Shown: positions 11,442 to 26,514 of the stretch, piece after piece
Numbering within the stretch: the stretch's first letter is position 1
Layout of the letters: the number at the start of each line of letters is the position of its first letter
NCBI RefSeq assembly: GCF_033568475.1
Contig: NW_027331831.1
Location: 2,108,001 to 2,172,000 of the forward strand
DNA length: 64,000 nt
Direction: 5' to 3'
Source of the DNA: Henckelia pumila
Taxonomy: Eukaryota; Streptophyta; Magnoliopsida; Lamiales; Gesneriaceae
Made by a program: the position numbers and the translations under genes
The notes under the pieces: generated by a model
What the model was told of the DNA's origin: nothing
What the model saw: only the letters and a program-made list of their open reading frames with translations
Database searches by the model: none

Positions 11442-12030
11442 TTGGAGGCGAAGCTGATGCTGCGTGTGGTTAATTTTTTTTTGAGGTTCGATTTCAGTTG
11501 CCCATTGTTGTTTTCAGGTGTGACGTTTGTTTTTACATGCAATTCTTTTGAAGATCTGTTTTATTTCCGATCAAATTTTGAGAATTTATGTTTTCTACCT
11601 TATTTTATGACTCTAGATTTGATTTCTCATGGAAATTTCCAGTTTTCGTTTCCTTTTTTCTGTTTTGAATGATAATTCGTGTAGAATTATGACGCTGGAT
11701 CTTTAATTTGGTCAAATTTTGGTTTTATGTTTGATGTTAAATTATATTTTTTGTGCTTCAGTTTACAGGAATTGTGTGAAATATATGAAACTGATACCTA
11801 TATCCTCATGCATATTAAACTTTGTTCATAGCCTTCAGAAGTTGCATTATCTTTCTTCAAGATCCGTTTTTTTTTTCTTTTTCTTATGTGATTTGATATT
11901 TCTAGGAAAAAATTTGAATTTTTCAGCTATTGTTGAGTAAAGATTCTTTTTCTTACATATATTTGGAGGAAAGACTTCATCATATCTGTTATGTTTTGCA
12001 TGTAGAACTGTAGACAGAGATTGAGGAATA
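11442..12030 (+). other. TFIIS: TFIIS 5' leader, probably with an intron
   Basis: The typical plant leader text aaactagggtttgg lies near 11,432. A gtgtga donor near 11,518 (after ttttcag) and an acceptor tgcatgtag near 12,005 would remove a T-rich leader intron and leave a short leader ending gaggaataATGG. The exact splice sites are uncertain. Open frames inside have no coding character. Confidence 0.4.
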
Positions 12031-14807
12031 ATGGAGAATGAGCTGATTGAGCTCTTTGAGTCAGCAAAGATAGCCGCTGATTTGGCAGATAATTCACCGG
12101 GAGAAGTGGATCGGTGTGTTGATGCGATAAAACGGCTGAAGAAGTTCCCTGTCAATTATCAAGTACTTGTATCAACACAGGTATTTTTCCTTCCCCTTGC
12201 TATTGGTTTATTACCTTTTTATCTCTTTGTTCTTGTAGATTAATTGCTGGAGCATCAAAGTTTCAGGATAATCGTTCTACTGTCTCAATCTATAAATTTG
12301 GAATGTGTATTAGTTGTATTCAAGGGGGAATACTGTGTAATCATCTTGATCAATCCGTTGTACGGATTTTAAGAAATATATATTCAAATAATTTAAGTTT
12401 CTTTAGGTAATTAGGAATGGGAAGTTCGTTTCCAAATGCGGACGTAATCTTTTTCTAGTACCGTTATGTGTCTCAGCAGGTTACGAATAAATCTCCTTTT
12501 CACCCCGTGTCGGTATTTGAAGAGTTAGAACTACTTAGTCATCTTATAAGGCTCAGGACAAAAAAGTTAGATGCTGTTTGGCTTGCTTTGTTCGTATAAT
12601 CCCCCTCCTCTCTTTTCTTCGTATGTGCAATTTTTTCATGGGTTGTGTCTCATGGTGTAAGTTGTGAGGGAAGTTAGATCTCGTGCTCTTCACCTGTTAT
12701 CTCAGACCCTATAGTGCTGTGCATCCAATTCATGGTTTGCCGTTGCAGCTGCGTTTTGGCCGTTCCGGAACGGACTTGGTGGCTATTAATACAAAGTTCT
12801 AGGTTGTAAAGGGTGAAGTATTGTAATTGTGTATTTAGAATAGAAATCACCAATTTTTCATTGATACGGAACGGTAATGGCCGCCGCTTATTGCCGAACG
12901 GTTTTTGAATTTATTTTCAAATTTTCCAAGTTTTTTTTAAAAAAATTCATTAAATATTTTTTCCAAAATTTCCTGAGTTAGTTTTTTTTTTTCTTAAACA
13001 TCCGTGATGATCATTGCGACCGTTATGTAAAATGTCAATGGAACTGAAATAGTAGCTTCTACGACTGCCTTCCTACCTGCTTTGGCGAACCACGATTCAG
13101 TTACCACCACTCCTTGCCCCTCCTTCTCTGGATTGATCTTCTTTTGTCAGAAAAGATGTCAAACTAGAAGTAGAAGTAAAAGAAGAAGAAAGTCCATCAT
13201 GAACAAATATTTGTCTTAAAACCAAGATCCCTGTGTATTTATATAAGATAAAAAGAAAATTCTCCGAAGTACTGTATTTTCTCTAGATCCAGAACTTTGA
13301 CATAAAGTACTGAAATGGCAAATGTTGAATTTAATTCCTCAAAAAAATGTTGAATTTAACGGAGGTGGAAAAGGATCAGTTTAGTGGAGTGGAACCATCA
13401 GGTAGCAAGGGACAATGATGGGCTGCTGAGGGCGGTAGAGAAACAATGAGGGGAATCTTGAATTGAAGATTGAGATGCCAATGATATATTTCAAGTATGA
13501 TTGTTATGGTTGTGCCCAAGACTGTTGGAATTAAGGGCTTAATTTTTAAATTTTTTGGTGGAAGGATGGTTTTGTAAATAAACTATAATTTTAGATAACT
13601 TATTATTTTTTATCTCTTGAAAAGGGAATTGGTTTCGCTTTTGCAAGTATTGTCCTTGTTTTTGCACCATTTTTGTGCTGATGATTATTCAAAAGGGGTC
13701 TGGATTATCTTTTGTAAATACTGTTCTCGTGTCACGCCATTTATGTTACAGATGAATATTAGTTTTGTAAGATGAATCCAATTATTTATTTTTCTTTTCT
13801 TTCTGTAATTTTTTTTTCAGGTGGGTAAACGTCTCCGCCAACTGACAAAACATAAAAGCGACAAGATCAAGTCTTTGGCTTCTGAAGTGGTTGAAATTTG
13901 GAAGGGTATAATTGTCAAGGAAACAATGAAAACCAAGAATGGGAGTATTAGCAACGACAAATCTGTGAAAGCTGAACCTTCCGCTGGTGCAGCATCTAAC
14001 GAGCACAAGAAGATTCAGAGAACAAACTCCACTAAAATCGAGCAAAAATCCACGAACAAACATGTGATGGTTGAGAGTTACTCTGGGACACCAAATTCTG
14101 ACAAAGCGGTGAAGTCAGAAACTACAACTAGCCTTAAAAGTGAAAAAAGTGAACTTGTCCAGACTACAAAGAATGCAGCTGGAGAACACATACATGTTAG
14201 CGTGAAAGTTAAAGAGAAAACAAGTTCTGAAATACGGAAACAGACGTCAGACTCGGTTGGTCCGCCAAAGCTCTCTTCTCTAGTTTATTGCAAAGATTCA
14301 ACAAGGGACAAACTCCGAGAAATTCTTGCAGAAGCTTTATGCAAAGTTTCTGGTGAAGTTGATGATGAATTAAGAGAAAAGGCAGTTGCATGTGACCCTT
14401 ACCGAGTTGCTGTTCTAGTGGAGACTGCAATGTTCCAGAAATGGGGCAAATCCACTGGTGCCCAGAAGTTCAAATACCGTTCCGTTATTTTCAACATTAA
14501 GGATCCACAGAACCCAGATTTTCGTAGAAAAGTCTTGCTCGGTGATATCGAACCTGAGGCCATGACTGAATTAACGCCGGAGGATATGGCTAGTGATGCA
14601 AGGCAGATTCAGAATGAAAAAATAAAAGAGAAGGCACTGTTTAACAGTGAGCTTGGAGGGCCTCCAAAGGCGAGCACGAATGAGTTCACCTGCAGTAGGT
14701 GCAAGAAGAAGGAGACTACTTACTACCAGTTGCAGACTCGGAGTGCTGATGAGCCCATGACCACATTCGTAACGTGCGTAAACTGCAATAAGCGCTGGAA
14801 GTTTTGA
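12031..14807 (+). CDS. TFIIS: transcription elongation factor TFIIS, two exons
   Basis: Exons 12,031-12,180 and 13,821-14,807 join in phase 0 to give 378 aa, the length of Arabidopsis TFIIS (At2g38560). Order: N-terminal LW/TFIIS-N helical bundle (about 1-85); a lysine/serine-rich linker (about 90-190); the central Pol II-binding domain (about 200-320, with VETAMFQKWG and KYRSVIFNIKD); and the C-terminal zinc ribbon (C341, C344, C369, C372). The invariant acidic pair of the RSADEP loop, D360-E361, is the pair that reaches the Pol II active site. The protein stimulates transcript cleavage by backtracked RNA polymerase II in the nucleus. Intron 1 is 1.64 kb. The gene ends tail-to-tail with the SHPRH-like gene. 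Confidence 0.95.
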
Positions 14808-15658
14808 TCCAACCTCTCTTGTAATGTATGCCAGATAGTGAACGCAATAGGGAGAGCTTATTTGCATAATTCATTCTGGTCTTGATTGGTTTATTTTTTT
14901 TACATGTTCTTTATCTTATAGGGGGTATAATAGAATGTTTAGAACTGATATTCTGTAGAAGACGGCCAAGTCATTAATGTCCGAAACTTTGGATCTTGTT
15001 TAGTTTTTAGCAACTCATTGCCAGCCATGTGGGTTTTGAAATCTGTATTTGTTTTGTAGAAGTTCTTCCGAGATGGTAGCTGTAGCTTAACGGTCAGCAC
15101 ATTAATTACGTTTGTAATATTAACATTCTTCGACAAATGGTGAAATGATTTTAAAAAAAATGCATAAAATTTTCATGAAAATATGAGCTCTCAAATCAAA
15201 ATTTTCTCACGAATCGTGTCACTGGCCAATGTTTAATTGCTAGAGTTAAGCCAACAAAAAATTAAAATAAAATCCAAACATGACTACAGAAATAACCGGC
15301 AAATTCATGCTAAAATAAATAAAATAACAGGCAAATTGCAGCTGATCGATTTAATGAATAAAAAAAATAATACAAAACAACAGAGATTATTAAATTTCTA
15401 GACTCAAATGTGTTCTCCTCATGTTACACTACTCCATTTGTGTACACTAAAAGACTAAAAAGTAGTGTGGTCTCCTACAGGTATAGCAAATAATGCAAAG
15501 AACATGATATTTACATGACAAACTTCCTAATTGAAGAACTATCACATCATCCATATTATTGAAGAACAGCTTCAGTGTCGATCCCTTCACGCAGAAAAAG
15601 ACAGCATGAAATTAGTCAGTTGTAAAGTGTTAGTGTCCTGCTGCATCACAAACTACTG
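14808..15658. other. convergent 3' region between TFIIS and the helicase gene
   Basis: About 850 bp holding the 3' UTRs of two genes that point at each other. AT-rich; no further gene or repeat recognised. Confidence 0.5.
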
Positions 15659-18600
15659 TTATGTAGCGCCATCCATTAATCTTTGTTCAGCAGCAATAGC
15701 AGCAGCTACAGAAGGTGGCAAATCCCTCAAGCTTCTGGCAGGCATTTGATCTTCTGCGGCCGCAGCAGGTGCTGATACTCTGAACAAGGACTCAACATCT
15801 CTAAGCGTCAGACATGGCTGATCAAGATTCTTTCTGTTCCCACTTATAAACGAACTTGTGTTTCTACTCTGATTCAGTTTATATATGCTTTCTTCAACAG
15901 TGTCTTTCACCTAGCCGGGCCAAAAAAAAAAGAGAGAAATTATGTGATATATCAAGAGACCTATATACGTATAAAGTTTTACCAAGATCACCAATCGAGG
16001 CTAGTGGTGTCGCCAACTAACAAACATTTTAAATTAAAATCTTCAGATTTCACATGTATTTTGTTTCGACGCATATGGCTATACAAATCTTAGAAAGAGT
16101 TGCGCTATACAAATCTTAGACAGAATAACGTACGATAAAGCGATGAACTTGTGTTTTATTCTTTTGTCCAATTCGGTGCACCCTACCAACTGCCTGCGCT
16201 TCAGCTGCTGGATTCAACAGTGGCTCAGCTAGAATGACATGCTGTGCTTCCAAAAGATTTAGCCCATTAGCCCCATGCTGAATTAGGAGAAGTAGAACTT
16301 GGGCAGACTTCGTATTTGTTTCCTCGTCAATCTTTTTATTATTTTCTTTTGCATGGCTTCTCTGTCCCTTGAACTCATTGATGGCGATTTGTGATTTCCT
16401 GCAGCGTGTCGCCTTGAGATCAGATATAATCGTATCACTGAGAAACAAGATCTTGTAATTTATAGCACGACTTCAGTTCAGAATAAATTTAGCTATAAAA
16501 AATTAACTGTTACTGGTTTTTACAATTTTATGTCATGTGTTGGGAAGAAGACACAAACGAGACCATTTTAAAGTTAGCAATCGATAAATCCATGTAGGTC
16601 CAAAACATTGAGCATAATCTTTGAAAGTAAGTTCACATGAAGCTCTACCAGCACCATATCAAATTTAATCTTTTGAAAAAGTTCAGGAGGGCTTTGGGCT
16701 TTTTCCAAACTATGGGTTCATATGAAAGGAATGTTGACCTTAAAATTACAAATCAGAGAAGACTATATAAGCCATTTAATTATTCGAATTATCTGATACA
16801 GTGTTTTATGGGAAACAAACTCTCTATTGCCTAATTTCTTGACAATCTACAAATCGGAGATTAAATGTAGCATGATTTACTCTTAACACAACTTCAGTTG
16901 TCTGACGACAAACAGAAACAGTTAGAATGGCATGCGATTTTTCAAAACTCAAGCAAGTTGATAAAATATGCATATATTTTCTCAACTCAAGTAAAATATT
17001 ATAGGATTTTCAGGTAATTTGCATATACTCAAGTGATACCTTGGCTGAAATCATATGCTGGTTTAATACATTAAAATAGATGTATGGATAAATAGGCACA
17101 GACCTTCCTCCTTTCATCCTGACATAGCTTATGTTGTTGGTAGCAAAGGCATGTTGTAACACATCAAGGACATCATTCCAGCTCGAGAAAACAAGAATCT
17201 TTGCTGTGGGATCAGTAGAAATAATCCATAAAATCCTCCTTGTCACTGCTTCGATCTTCCAAAAACAACCCATGCAAAGTGGTAAAAAATTTCATGAATC
17301 AAATAATGTGTACAACTCCTGATAAATATATGACCGAAACAAGTGTGATCAAATCAGTCCACACTACTGTGCCATTTTAATGGATCACCACATTTCCCGA
17401 CAAATTTTTTTTTTAATTGTGCCAAACACAAGCAGGAGGGGAAAAACAAGAGAAAGAAAATTGATTATCTTGTGCTATGCTTCTAATGAATAGAAGAGGA
17501 ACTAGTCATGTCATGTATTAAAACATACACTTACCTTTGTACTATATGAACCTTGGACAGTCATAAAAACCTCAGATTTGTCACAATCACCACTCTTTAC
17601 ATTTTGCCGATCATCAGCATAAGCAATATTTCCAAAATCAGTGGGTTGTCTACATGTTGGGCATCTTACCCTATTGTTATAAACTTTTCCAGCTTGACTC
17701 AGTCTCTGGTCAGTCATTGCAAATAAACCTATACCAAAATTAATGCAGTGAACATTCACACACAAGCATTTTTCTTGGAAATGCAAATGATGACAAGGGA
17801 TAAAATGCTATCAGTATATATAGGTCATGAGGTACTTAACATGCTGGGAATTTTAAATGTACTAGCGGCCACGCACACGCGTTGCGTGTGTAACATAATT
17901 GTGTTCTATCATCATATAATGAAATGCACGTACAGGGAGTGAGGGATAATTTGGTTGAGAAGTTGAGGAGAGAGAACGTGTGTATTGGAGGTTGAGGGAT
18001 CTTCAAATTTACACAATAATCCAAAGAAATTATTATTTTTTATATTGATATGAAGGATATATTAGGCAAATCACACAAAAATACCAAATATGGTTTCTAT
18101 GACCTCCTCTTGCTTTATTAATTAGTAAGAGATAGGGAAAGATAAAAAGAGAAATAGCTCAGCGCACCATGATGCATGTAAAGATTGTGCCACTTAAAAG
18201 GAAGTATGAATTGATAAAAGCATACATTTACAACACGTCATATGACCACATTGAAAAACCATTTTCTGGTTTCCAAGTTTCTCTTGACAAACCGGACACG
18301 ATGCTTCATCATCTGCTTTAGCTAGGAAGCCATTCTCCGAGATTACAGCAGTTTCAGTTACAGTTAAAGTACCCAAGCTTTCCGAGCACGTACTTCGTTT
18401 AGATTGCACTAAACCCTGGCAAAGTACAAACATCAGTCTTTAGAAGTTTATGTAATCCAAAGAACAGTCAAAACCTCAATTACCACAACTTTACAAGACC
18501 ACAGTACTTAATTTTCTCAAGCTAGGGTACCACTCAAAAGTGTTCAGAATCAGAAGCAAAAATTGGCTTTAACTTCTGTCAGTTTATATCAATGACCCCG

Positions 18601-21600
18601 ACATCAATTTTATAGATTTTTCCGATTTATATATGAGCTAATCCTATACTAATAGGGTTAATACCCTCTTCCCATCACCCTTTTCTTTAGAATAAATACA
18701 TCAACTAGACAACTACCATTGTTGTGTCAAATATAGCACTTAAGACATCAAAATTTCGTTACTTTTGTCCCTAGTCTGTTCATTCTCCAAGCAGGTTCCA
18801 CACCTCTTCCATCCAGCTCTACAGAGGAATTTAACCCTCTTAAAATGCAGTTTTACGAATCAGCAAGTGAGTTTCTGGATCTTCTTCGGGATTATCAAAA
18901 GGATCGTGAATAGTAGAAAAGAGGCACCCATAATAAAAGCAAGAAAGGATAATTTCAAACTGTCATCCTAATTAAACCAATGGAAGAAGAAATTCAAATG
19001 TAATATTGTTTAATACCATAACTCGATGTTTCCATGACGATTGAGCAAGGATTTCAAGTAAAATTAGTATTTTCACCTTGATACACTCGTAATTCAATAT
19101 GCATATCCATTAAAATGGGATTCTTTAAACTGGAGAGTAACATGAATGTATCTGATGGTAACTAGATGGATCAGCCGGGTTCGAGTGCAAACACTACGAC
19201 ACCAGGGGACCTCTTTTACTACTGTCATTCTTTCTTTTCTCTTTGTTTTTCTTTGCAGGCAGGGACCATGAAAGTTACAATTGGGAAAGAAAGAATAGTA
19301 AACATCCTGCCATGAGGATAGATGTAGCTACCTTCAAAAAGCGAAGTTGCCCTTTTATGCGTGACAATGAAGCCAATGCTAGAAATTTTTCACTAGAATT
19401 TTCAACACTTGCAATATCTAACTCTTCCAGGCTTAAAGCATCGATAGATTTATCATCCTCATTTTCTCTAACACGTAGACGTGAGGTCGCCATCTTTATT
19501 TCATCATGAGCTCGCAATACTTGTGCTTGAGAGATTGCCAAGGACCTTGCTAAAGCATACTCCTTGCGCATACCCTGAATTTCATAAATAAACAAATTAA
19601 AAAACAGTACGAGTTTCCGACCAAAATTAAATGGAAGGAGTGCATTCATGTTCATCATAGATAGGTATTATCGACAATGTCGTTTGCATATCATTTTGTT
19701 AAACCATAAAAACACATTTAGAAGAAAATTGACTGTCCTCACATAGAAATGTACACTTCATACTTTTTCAGTGGCTAAAATGCTTGTATCTTGATACATA
19801 ATGAGCAATGAAATAAAAGTTCCATCACAAACTATAATACAAAAGCAAATATTGTTAAAAAAAATAAATTAAAAAAACAAGTTTGCAACTGTCCTAGCAC
19901 AAAACCAATTGATTCAACCATACTTCAAGAAGATTAAGCTGCTTTCTGGCTGCTGAAATTCTCTCTCTTCCTAAGAATCCCCTGGAGTTGTTTCTGATAG
20001 TAGTCATCACAACCTCCAAATCAGAAGGTGACTTTGAGACCTGCAAGATCAATTTCATCAAGGCGATATAATGGCAAAGTTTACATTCTTAGCATGTTGA
20101 AGATAGTTACTGCATTTGATGCATACAATTCTAATATTCGATAAGGAACCAAACTTTTGAAAATTGGAAGTGGATAAAGATTGTCAGCAATTTCTAGGAC
20201 CACTCCACGATGAACTGATGAAGTATCAGATATTTGAATGGACGCTATTGTGTTAATGTAAATAACTAACAATTTCCAAATATTTTCTCATTTAGATAAG
20301 AAACTAAAAGATTGACTGCCAAAATTCTTCACACAGACCCTCTAAACCCATCCATGGCTTCACTCAATCACATAGATAAAAAAAAAAAGAAGTTAAAGCT
20401 TGAATAATATGAGCAAAGCAACTGGCTAGAGTTCATTCAATGGTACATATTGATATTTGACGTGAATAAAAATTCACATAAATATTCTAGATGAGAAAGC
20501 TTGAAAACAAAATGGAACAAACCAAATTTAAACATCACCTACCATCCCTACGAGCACAATTGGCCTCCGTAACCACAAAACAAGAACAAGTTGCATCCTG
20601 TGATAATTGATTATTAAATAGTGATGCAGATTACCACTAGGAACTAGCACCATGAATGAATTTGCTCACCACAAAAAAAAAAATTGATCGTAAGTTTAAC
20701 AAAGCATTACATAATATATACTAAGGAAACATATACCCAACTATTCTTCAAGTTCTGATATAACGGTCGCTAAATTTTGAAGATGCGAAGAAAAATGCAA
20801 TTAAGATTTGAAAAGGCATTATAGTACAGACCATCACTTTCTCCCCAACATCCCTCTTCTTTCCGTTATCTTCAGAGCCAGAAGCAGACAAACTTGAGGT
20901 CTTGTTAGGTCGTGACAAAGTCCAGTAAAAGTGATTCAGAGCAGACTTCTTCTTTTGAAGGTTAATAGCCTCTTCTACGGATATAATTGACTCCCCATTA
21001 TTGCTTTTGTTAAGGCGAAATAGCCTCGCTTCGTAAACCTGGTCAATAGAGATGGCATTGAAATATATTTTAGGCAACAATCTACATCGCGTAATGTAAG
21101 GATGGCTTTATAAGTAACTATATAAAATAAAATATGTAAACAGAATGACCGGTCTAGATTCAATTTGTTTGTATTGTTAATTAGAAGATTCCGTTAAGCA
21201 ATTAAATTTTAACTTTTGGGGAATATTTTGCATTCGTAAAATTAATTCATATGTCATGACCAACAATCGAAATCCTCAAAGCCCAGTCCTAATGGTCTTT
21301 GGATTGGATAGAAGAAAGGTTAGTACATAATTGGAAACCTGAAATATTTCATCCAACTCGCAATGGCTGCAGGCAGGACCATCAAAATCAGCGTAGCATA
21401 AAGCACAGTATCTCACACGAATAATATCCTCCTCTCTGGGATTTTCCATTGTTTCATCAATTTCCAAGAGTTTATTCAACAAAGTTTTCCTCGACTCTTC
21501 TAGAGCATCCAAACCAGTTTGAATATGGTATTGAATGGTAGTTATGCTGCGCAACCTGTTAGCCCCAAATAATAAATCAGTCAGTGGGCAAGTTCATTTA

Positions 21601-22980
21601 ATCTACATTTATGCTAATAGAAACACGTAATTCAACACAGCCCCAATCTCGAGACATTTAGTGTCGGTTTTTACTCATGCAAGTAATTACGTATATAAGT
21701 AAAAGGTGAGAAAATACGTGTCCAGAACCTGAGATAGTAAAAACACATTTGTTCTTCAGATCTATGTCACTTGGACTTGAAAGCTTGTTGATTCATGGCA
21801 TATCTATCATGCATTAATTAAACCTGAACAACTGAAAGATCAAATTTAACACTATCTTCTCCAAAGTGAAAGGAAAAGATTAGATAGTCTATGAATGGGA
21901 ACCAAGTGAGATCTAGTCATTATCAAAGATGATAGAGCTATTGAATGGATCACCAACTTATGATATATTCCTGATCAGCGTAATAAATCTGGATACCTCT
22001 TTAGAGATTTTCAGCTGTTTGACATTACTACAACTTCTAGGCCACACAAAGAAGTAATTATTGCTTCCCCTTTCTAGGAGTGATCTTTCCTGGCAGTCAG
22101 TTTTTCTTTGATTCTTTGTCCTGTGTGTGTGTGTGTGTGTTTTTTTTTTTTTTGATTGGTTGATTTTGGGGCCGGTCTAATGATCTTAATTTTCGTTTTA
22201 ACCACCAAGTATCAAAACAAAAGATTCAAGAATGAAGCCCACAGGGGCATAGGCGAGTTGGTAAGGCCTGAGGTGATGTGGGAAGAGTTTCCCCAACGTT
22301 GCGGGTTCGATCCTCGTGTGGAGCATATTCCCTGCTGAAATATTGTGGGTATGCTCTGGGGGTTGGCCATGTTGCTCCTTCATTCAGGTCTCTGCCGCTC
22401 GTGCACATCCCTCGATTTAACCTCCATATGAGTCAATGGGTCTCTGGGTCATGTGGAATAGGGTCCCCTTCAGGGTCAACCCTTTTTTTTAAAAAAAAAA
22501 GATCCAACAATGAAAAAGAAGGCCAAGAAGTATATACTAGTTACTGTATTAATTTGGTGTCAGGTACCTTCTATTAATTGCCCCTTTTCTTTTCTTTTTT
22601 TTTTAAGAAACGAAACCCCATATATATATATACATACATATATATATATATATATATATCAAAAATGATCCCTTGCACCCTAGGATGCAGGAAATTTGTG
22701 AGCGACCGGGTTTTAGTGGTTTTTTTTTTTTTGCACCACTAAAACCCACAACCAGGTTTTAGTGGTCGCTCATAGATTCTCTGCACGATCAAAATTTATA
22801 TATATATATATACAAATTTTCAGCTCCCCAACCAATGATGCCCAACTCGTCCCCGACAACTAAAACCCGGTAGTGGCTTTTAGTGATACGAATTTTTTTT
22901 AAAAAAAAACAACTAAAACCCGGTAGTGGGTTTTAGTGGTCGGGGACGAGTTGGGCAGGAATGGTTGGACAGCTGAAAAT

Positions 22981-23033
<53 letters not shown>

Positions 23034-26000
23034 CATGTAATACAAAAAGCGGATAAGATATCCGCACACAGAGCCCCTAAAACTCAAGACATATCAACAT
23101 TATATTAATTCATACAGCCGATAGTGAGTTATAAATAGCAAACAAGGGAAAAATATATAAATACGAAGGACCATGCCCCCATACATATAACAAGTAAAGA
23201 GAGAAGGACGAAGCACATGATGCACGTAAATTAGGCCAACCGCCCTTCCCCATAATGATTAGAGGTATTCATTCCAGATAAATTCTTCTGTTTCGCATAG
23301 ACCAGATTGACCAAGCCATCATCATGACAGAACTCTTCAACATCTTGCCATTCCAGATATTTTCATGGCTCAAAATTTTACATCCAAAAGACTTTTGTGT
23401 AAATCACTTTGAAGATTTATAACCTAAATTTGTCTTTATATAATACATTTGATCATTAGAATAAAGCCTGAGTTGCACGTTTCATTGGATATGTAATTAC
23501 TCATTTAACGGAGAATGTAAAATTACTTTAACTTAAGTCCCATAACACAAACGAAAAAAGTGTATAGAATATCCCCAAGCCCCAGTACAACAGCAAAATT
23601 GCTTCTGGGTAATGATGACATACAAATATTTTATAAATAGCTCAAAAATAAGTCAAAACAAAACTAAGTGCATATATATAAGAAACTACCGTGATGGCCA
23701 GCTATGGCCTGAAATTGCACTGACATGTTAGCTATTGATGCAAGTATTTTAAAGCCAGGAACTGAAATCACTAACCAGGCAGAACTTCTTGATTTCTTGG
23801 AAGCATCCGTTGAGAGAGACTCTCCTATTTTTCTAATAAGCTCACTAGCTAAATCCTTATTTTGCTCAATGTGATGTAGGGCTTCCAACCACCAAGTTGT
23901 ATCCTGATTTTTCCTATCCCTAAAAGCATCACATAACTTCAAACAAAAGAGAAAAAATTATTATTTAAAGAAAAACTCATCATCTTTAAAATCAGAAGAA
24001 TACAGGATGTAACGTGGAAAAACCTCAAAGGAAACTAATGTATTGCACTGCCATATATGAGCATGCATTTTTATTTTTTTTGGATAGGAAACAAGATTAT
24101 ATTATATATAAAATATCAATTAGTTACAAAAAGCAGATATGTTGTGGTCTTTAATGAGTTTATTACATATATAGCACAAACAAAGATGCCCACACAAGTC
24201 CAGAACGGAAACTCATCTACTCCTAAAAGATGCAACATAAATTTAAAGTATGTGGTCTTACCAAAAAGACAACATGCAACCTAATTAATGTCAAAGGATC
24301 AAATAATTTCCTATGATTAAGCATGACGTTAGAGATCTTGAAACCATCATACCTGTTCATGTGATTTCCTAAACTCCTGTTGAGCTGCAGATAACTTCAC
24401 ATAAAATACAGATAAGTATTTCTGTTTCAGATCTTCACATGCTGTTTTCAAGCGCTGAACGTTTGTTGATAAATGAGTCTGAGCATCATAACAATTTTCA
24501 CCATTCATCAATAAGCAAGAGGAAATCTGAGGTGCATTATCAGAGATTAGGATGGGATCATCTCTGATCAATCTTACTTCTTTTACAGCATTATTTTCTT
24601 GTTTGTCAATATCACAAGTCCCGGTTAAGTCTTCCAAACTTCCTGAGACACAGTTTTCTGGTAAGCTGTCCACAGAAAGTGGTAATACTTCAGAAAGATT
24701 ATGGTGAATGTGGATGTTCAACAGAGGATCCAAGCGAAAATCGTCAGAGTGCTCCTCAACTATAAACACCGCCTCTTTATACAAAGATACAGCTTCTTTA
24801 TAATCTTGCTTGATCATAGCTATACCTGCAAGTCCATTCAACGCAACAACTAATTTCCTTAGGGCATCCTCACCTTCTACCTTGGTCTTTCCAATCAGAA
24901 CCTGCAGCAAAGAAAATTCTTCTGTACAGTAATGATTAACTGGGTAAAGCCTTTGACGAAAATGACAATGTTGTCATCCATCACAAAACCCACCGACAAT
25001 ATTTCCTCCATCGTCATCGGAGACTTTTGTAAAGAACGTAAACCAGAACTTCCCACTTGAGGATGGCAACAAGCTTGACGAAGCTTCAGGAGAGAGTTGA
25101 ACAGCTTTGCAGCCTCTATATTGGTGATAAAAGGCTCTGATGGGGCATCATATGCCAGGGAATCTGACAAGAATATTCCGAAGAAATAAGATGATTGACT
25201 CGAAACTGGAAAAGAAATAAAAAAGCATGCAAATAACTGAACTTCTGAAGATCATTCTACGACATAATTGACATGATCAATCATAAGACACGGCAAACAT
25301 TATGAAGCACCTGCTTCTTTTCCCTTTCTAACATGATCCTTAAAGCTTTCGATGACCTCTTTGGCATCATCCACACAGGTTTCATGCTGCCTTTGATAAA
25401 AGTGTTGTTCAATTGGAGAGAGTGAAAGCCAAGAGACGCATTCCTCCTGAGGTGGAAGCTCTAGCTCATCCCAAACAAGTATTTTTGAGGAGCGCCACAA
25501 AAGTTGTTTAAAGAAGTTGTGAGTAAACACCATTGCTTCTGCATCTCCCCTCTGCCAATTGTGGAGGGGAAAGAGAGAAAAGGTAGAGAAAAAAAATCAC
25601 AGCATAAGACCATCTAATTGAAAAAATTACCCACAAACATAAACAGAAAAGAGACCATGAAAAAGGAAAAGCTATGATAACATGAAGATGTATTTTAGTC
25701 ATTTCAATTCTAGGAAAGATAAAACCACCTTAAAAACATCTGCTGCCTTAAAATTCCCAAGTTTTGTTTGCTAAAAAATATAAATGAAAAAAATCCCAAG
25801 TTTGGTCCTGATTGTTATGTTTAATGTCAACATGGATTGTCCTAGTCAAAGCCAACTTTGGCAACAACGAATGTACCATTACTTCTGAAACTTCATTAGG
25901 TAATTACTGTAAAGCTTGTTCGAATTATGTGAATTTATTTGACAATTATTGCAAAGTTTATTTCATGTCTAATGAATATCTTATAATTAATGAATAACAA

Positions 26001-26483
26001 CAATAAATATTATATTAATAAAATCAAATTAAAGGCATGTAATTCATACCTCATATGGCTTGCAAATAACATCAGCCCACCACCTGTAGGTATCGAAAGG
26101 ATTTGCTTGAAGAAACCTCAAAAGGCCATAAAGGTCATCAAGTTTGCGTTGAATGGGAGTTCCAGTTATGCACCATCTATGCTTTGCATGTAGCCGTAGT
26201 GCCAATTCGGTTGCAGCAGCAGCATTACCTTCCACCATTTGAGCTTCATCCAAACATATCCTCCACCACAATACCCTTGTTAAATGAGTTGGAACAACAG
26301 GGTATCTGCAAATTATAACAGTCTAAGTAAATACTCACGACCCAAGCCGGCTTACAAAGTTGATCGTATTATGATCAATTGCTTTCTGTTCAATTTAGTT
26401 ACTCTATATGGATGCCGCAGTGAACAAGACAATTTATAAAGTGTGCTATATAATCATAATCAAAAGATCCAAGACGCAAAATG

Positions 26484-26514
<31 letters not shown>

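Noticed and set aside
12700-13150. GC-richer segment in TFIIS intron 1 as an exon
   Set aside because: Contains inverted gaacgg/ccgttc motifs but no open frame consistent with TFIIS, and exons 1 and 2 already join to a full-length protein.
22237-22320. Functional tRNA gene
   Set aside because: A and B boxes are present but no cloverleaf can be completed; the sequence continues as a SINE body and a second copy has the same structure.
23664-23775. Read-through of helicase exon 10 to 23,690 or beyond
   Set aside because: The translation loses family similarity after SRSSAW. A donor gttagt at 23,775-23,774 joins in frame to exon 11 and restores it.
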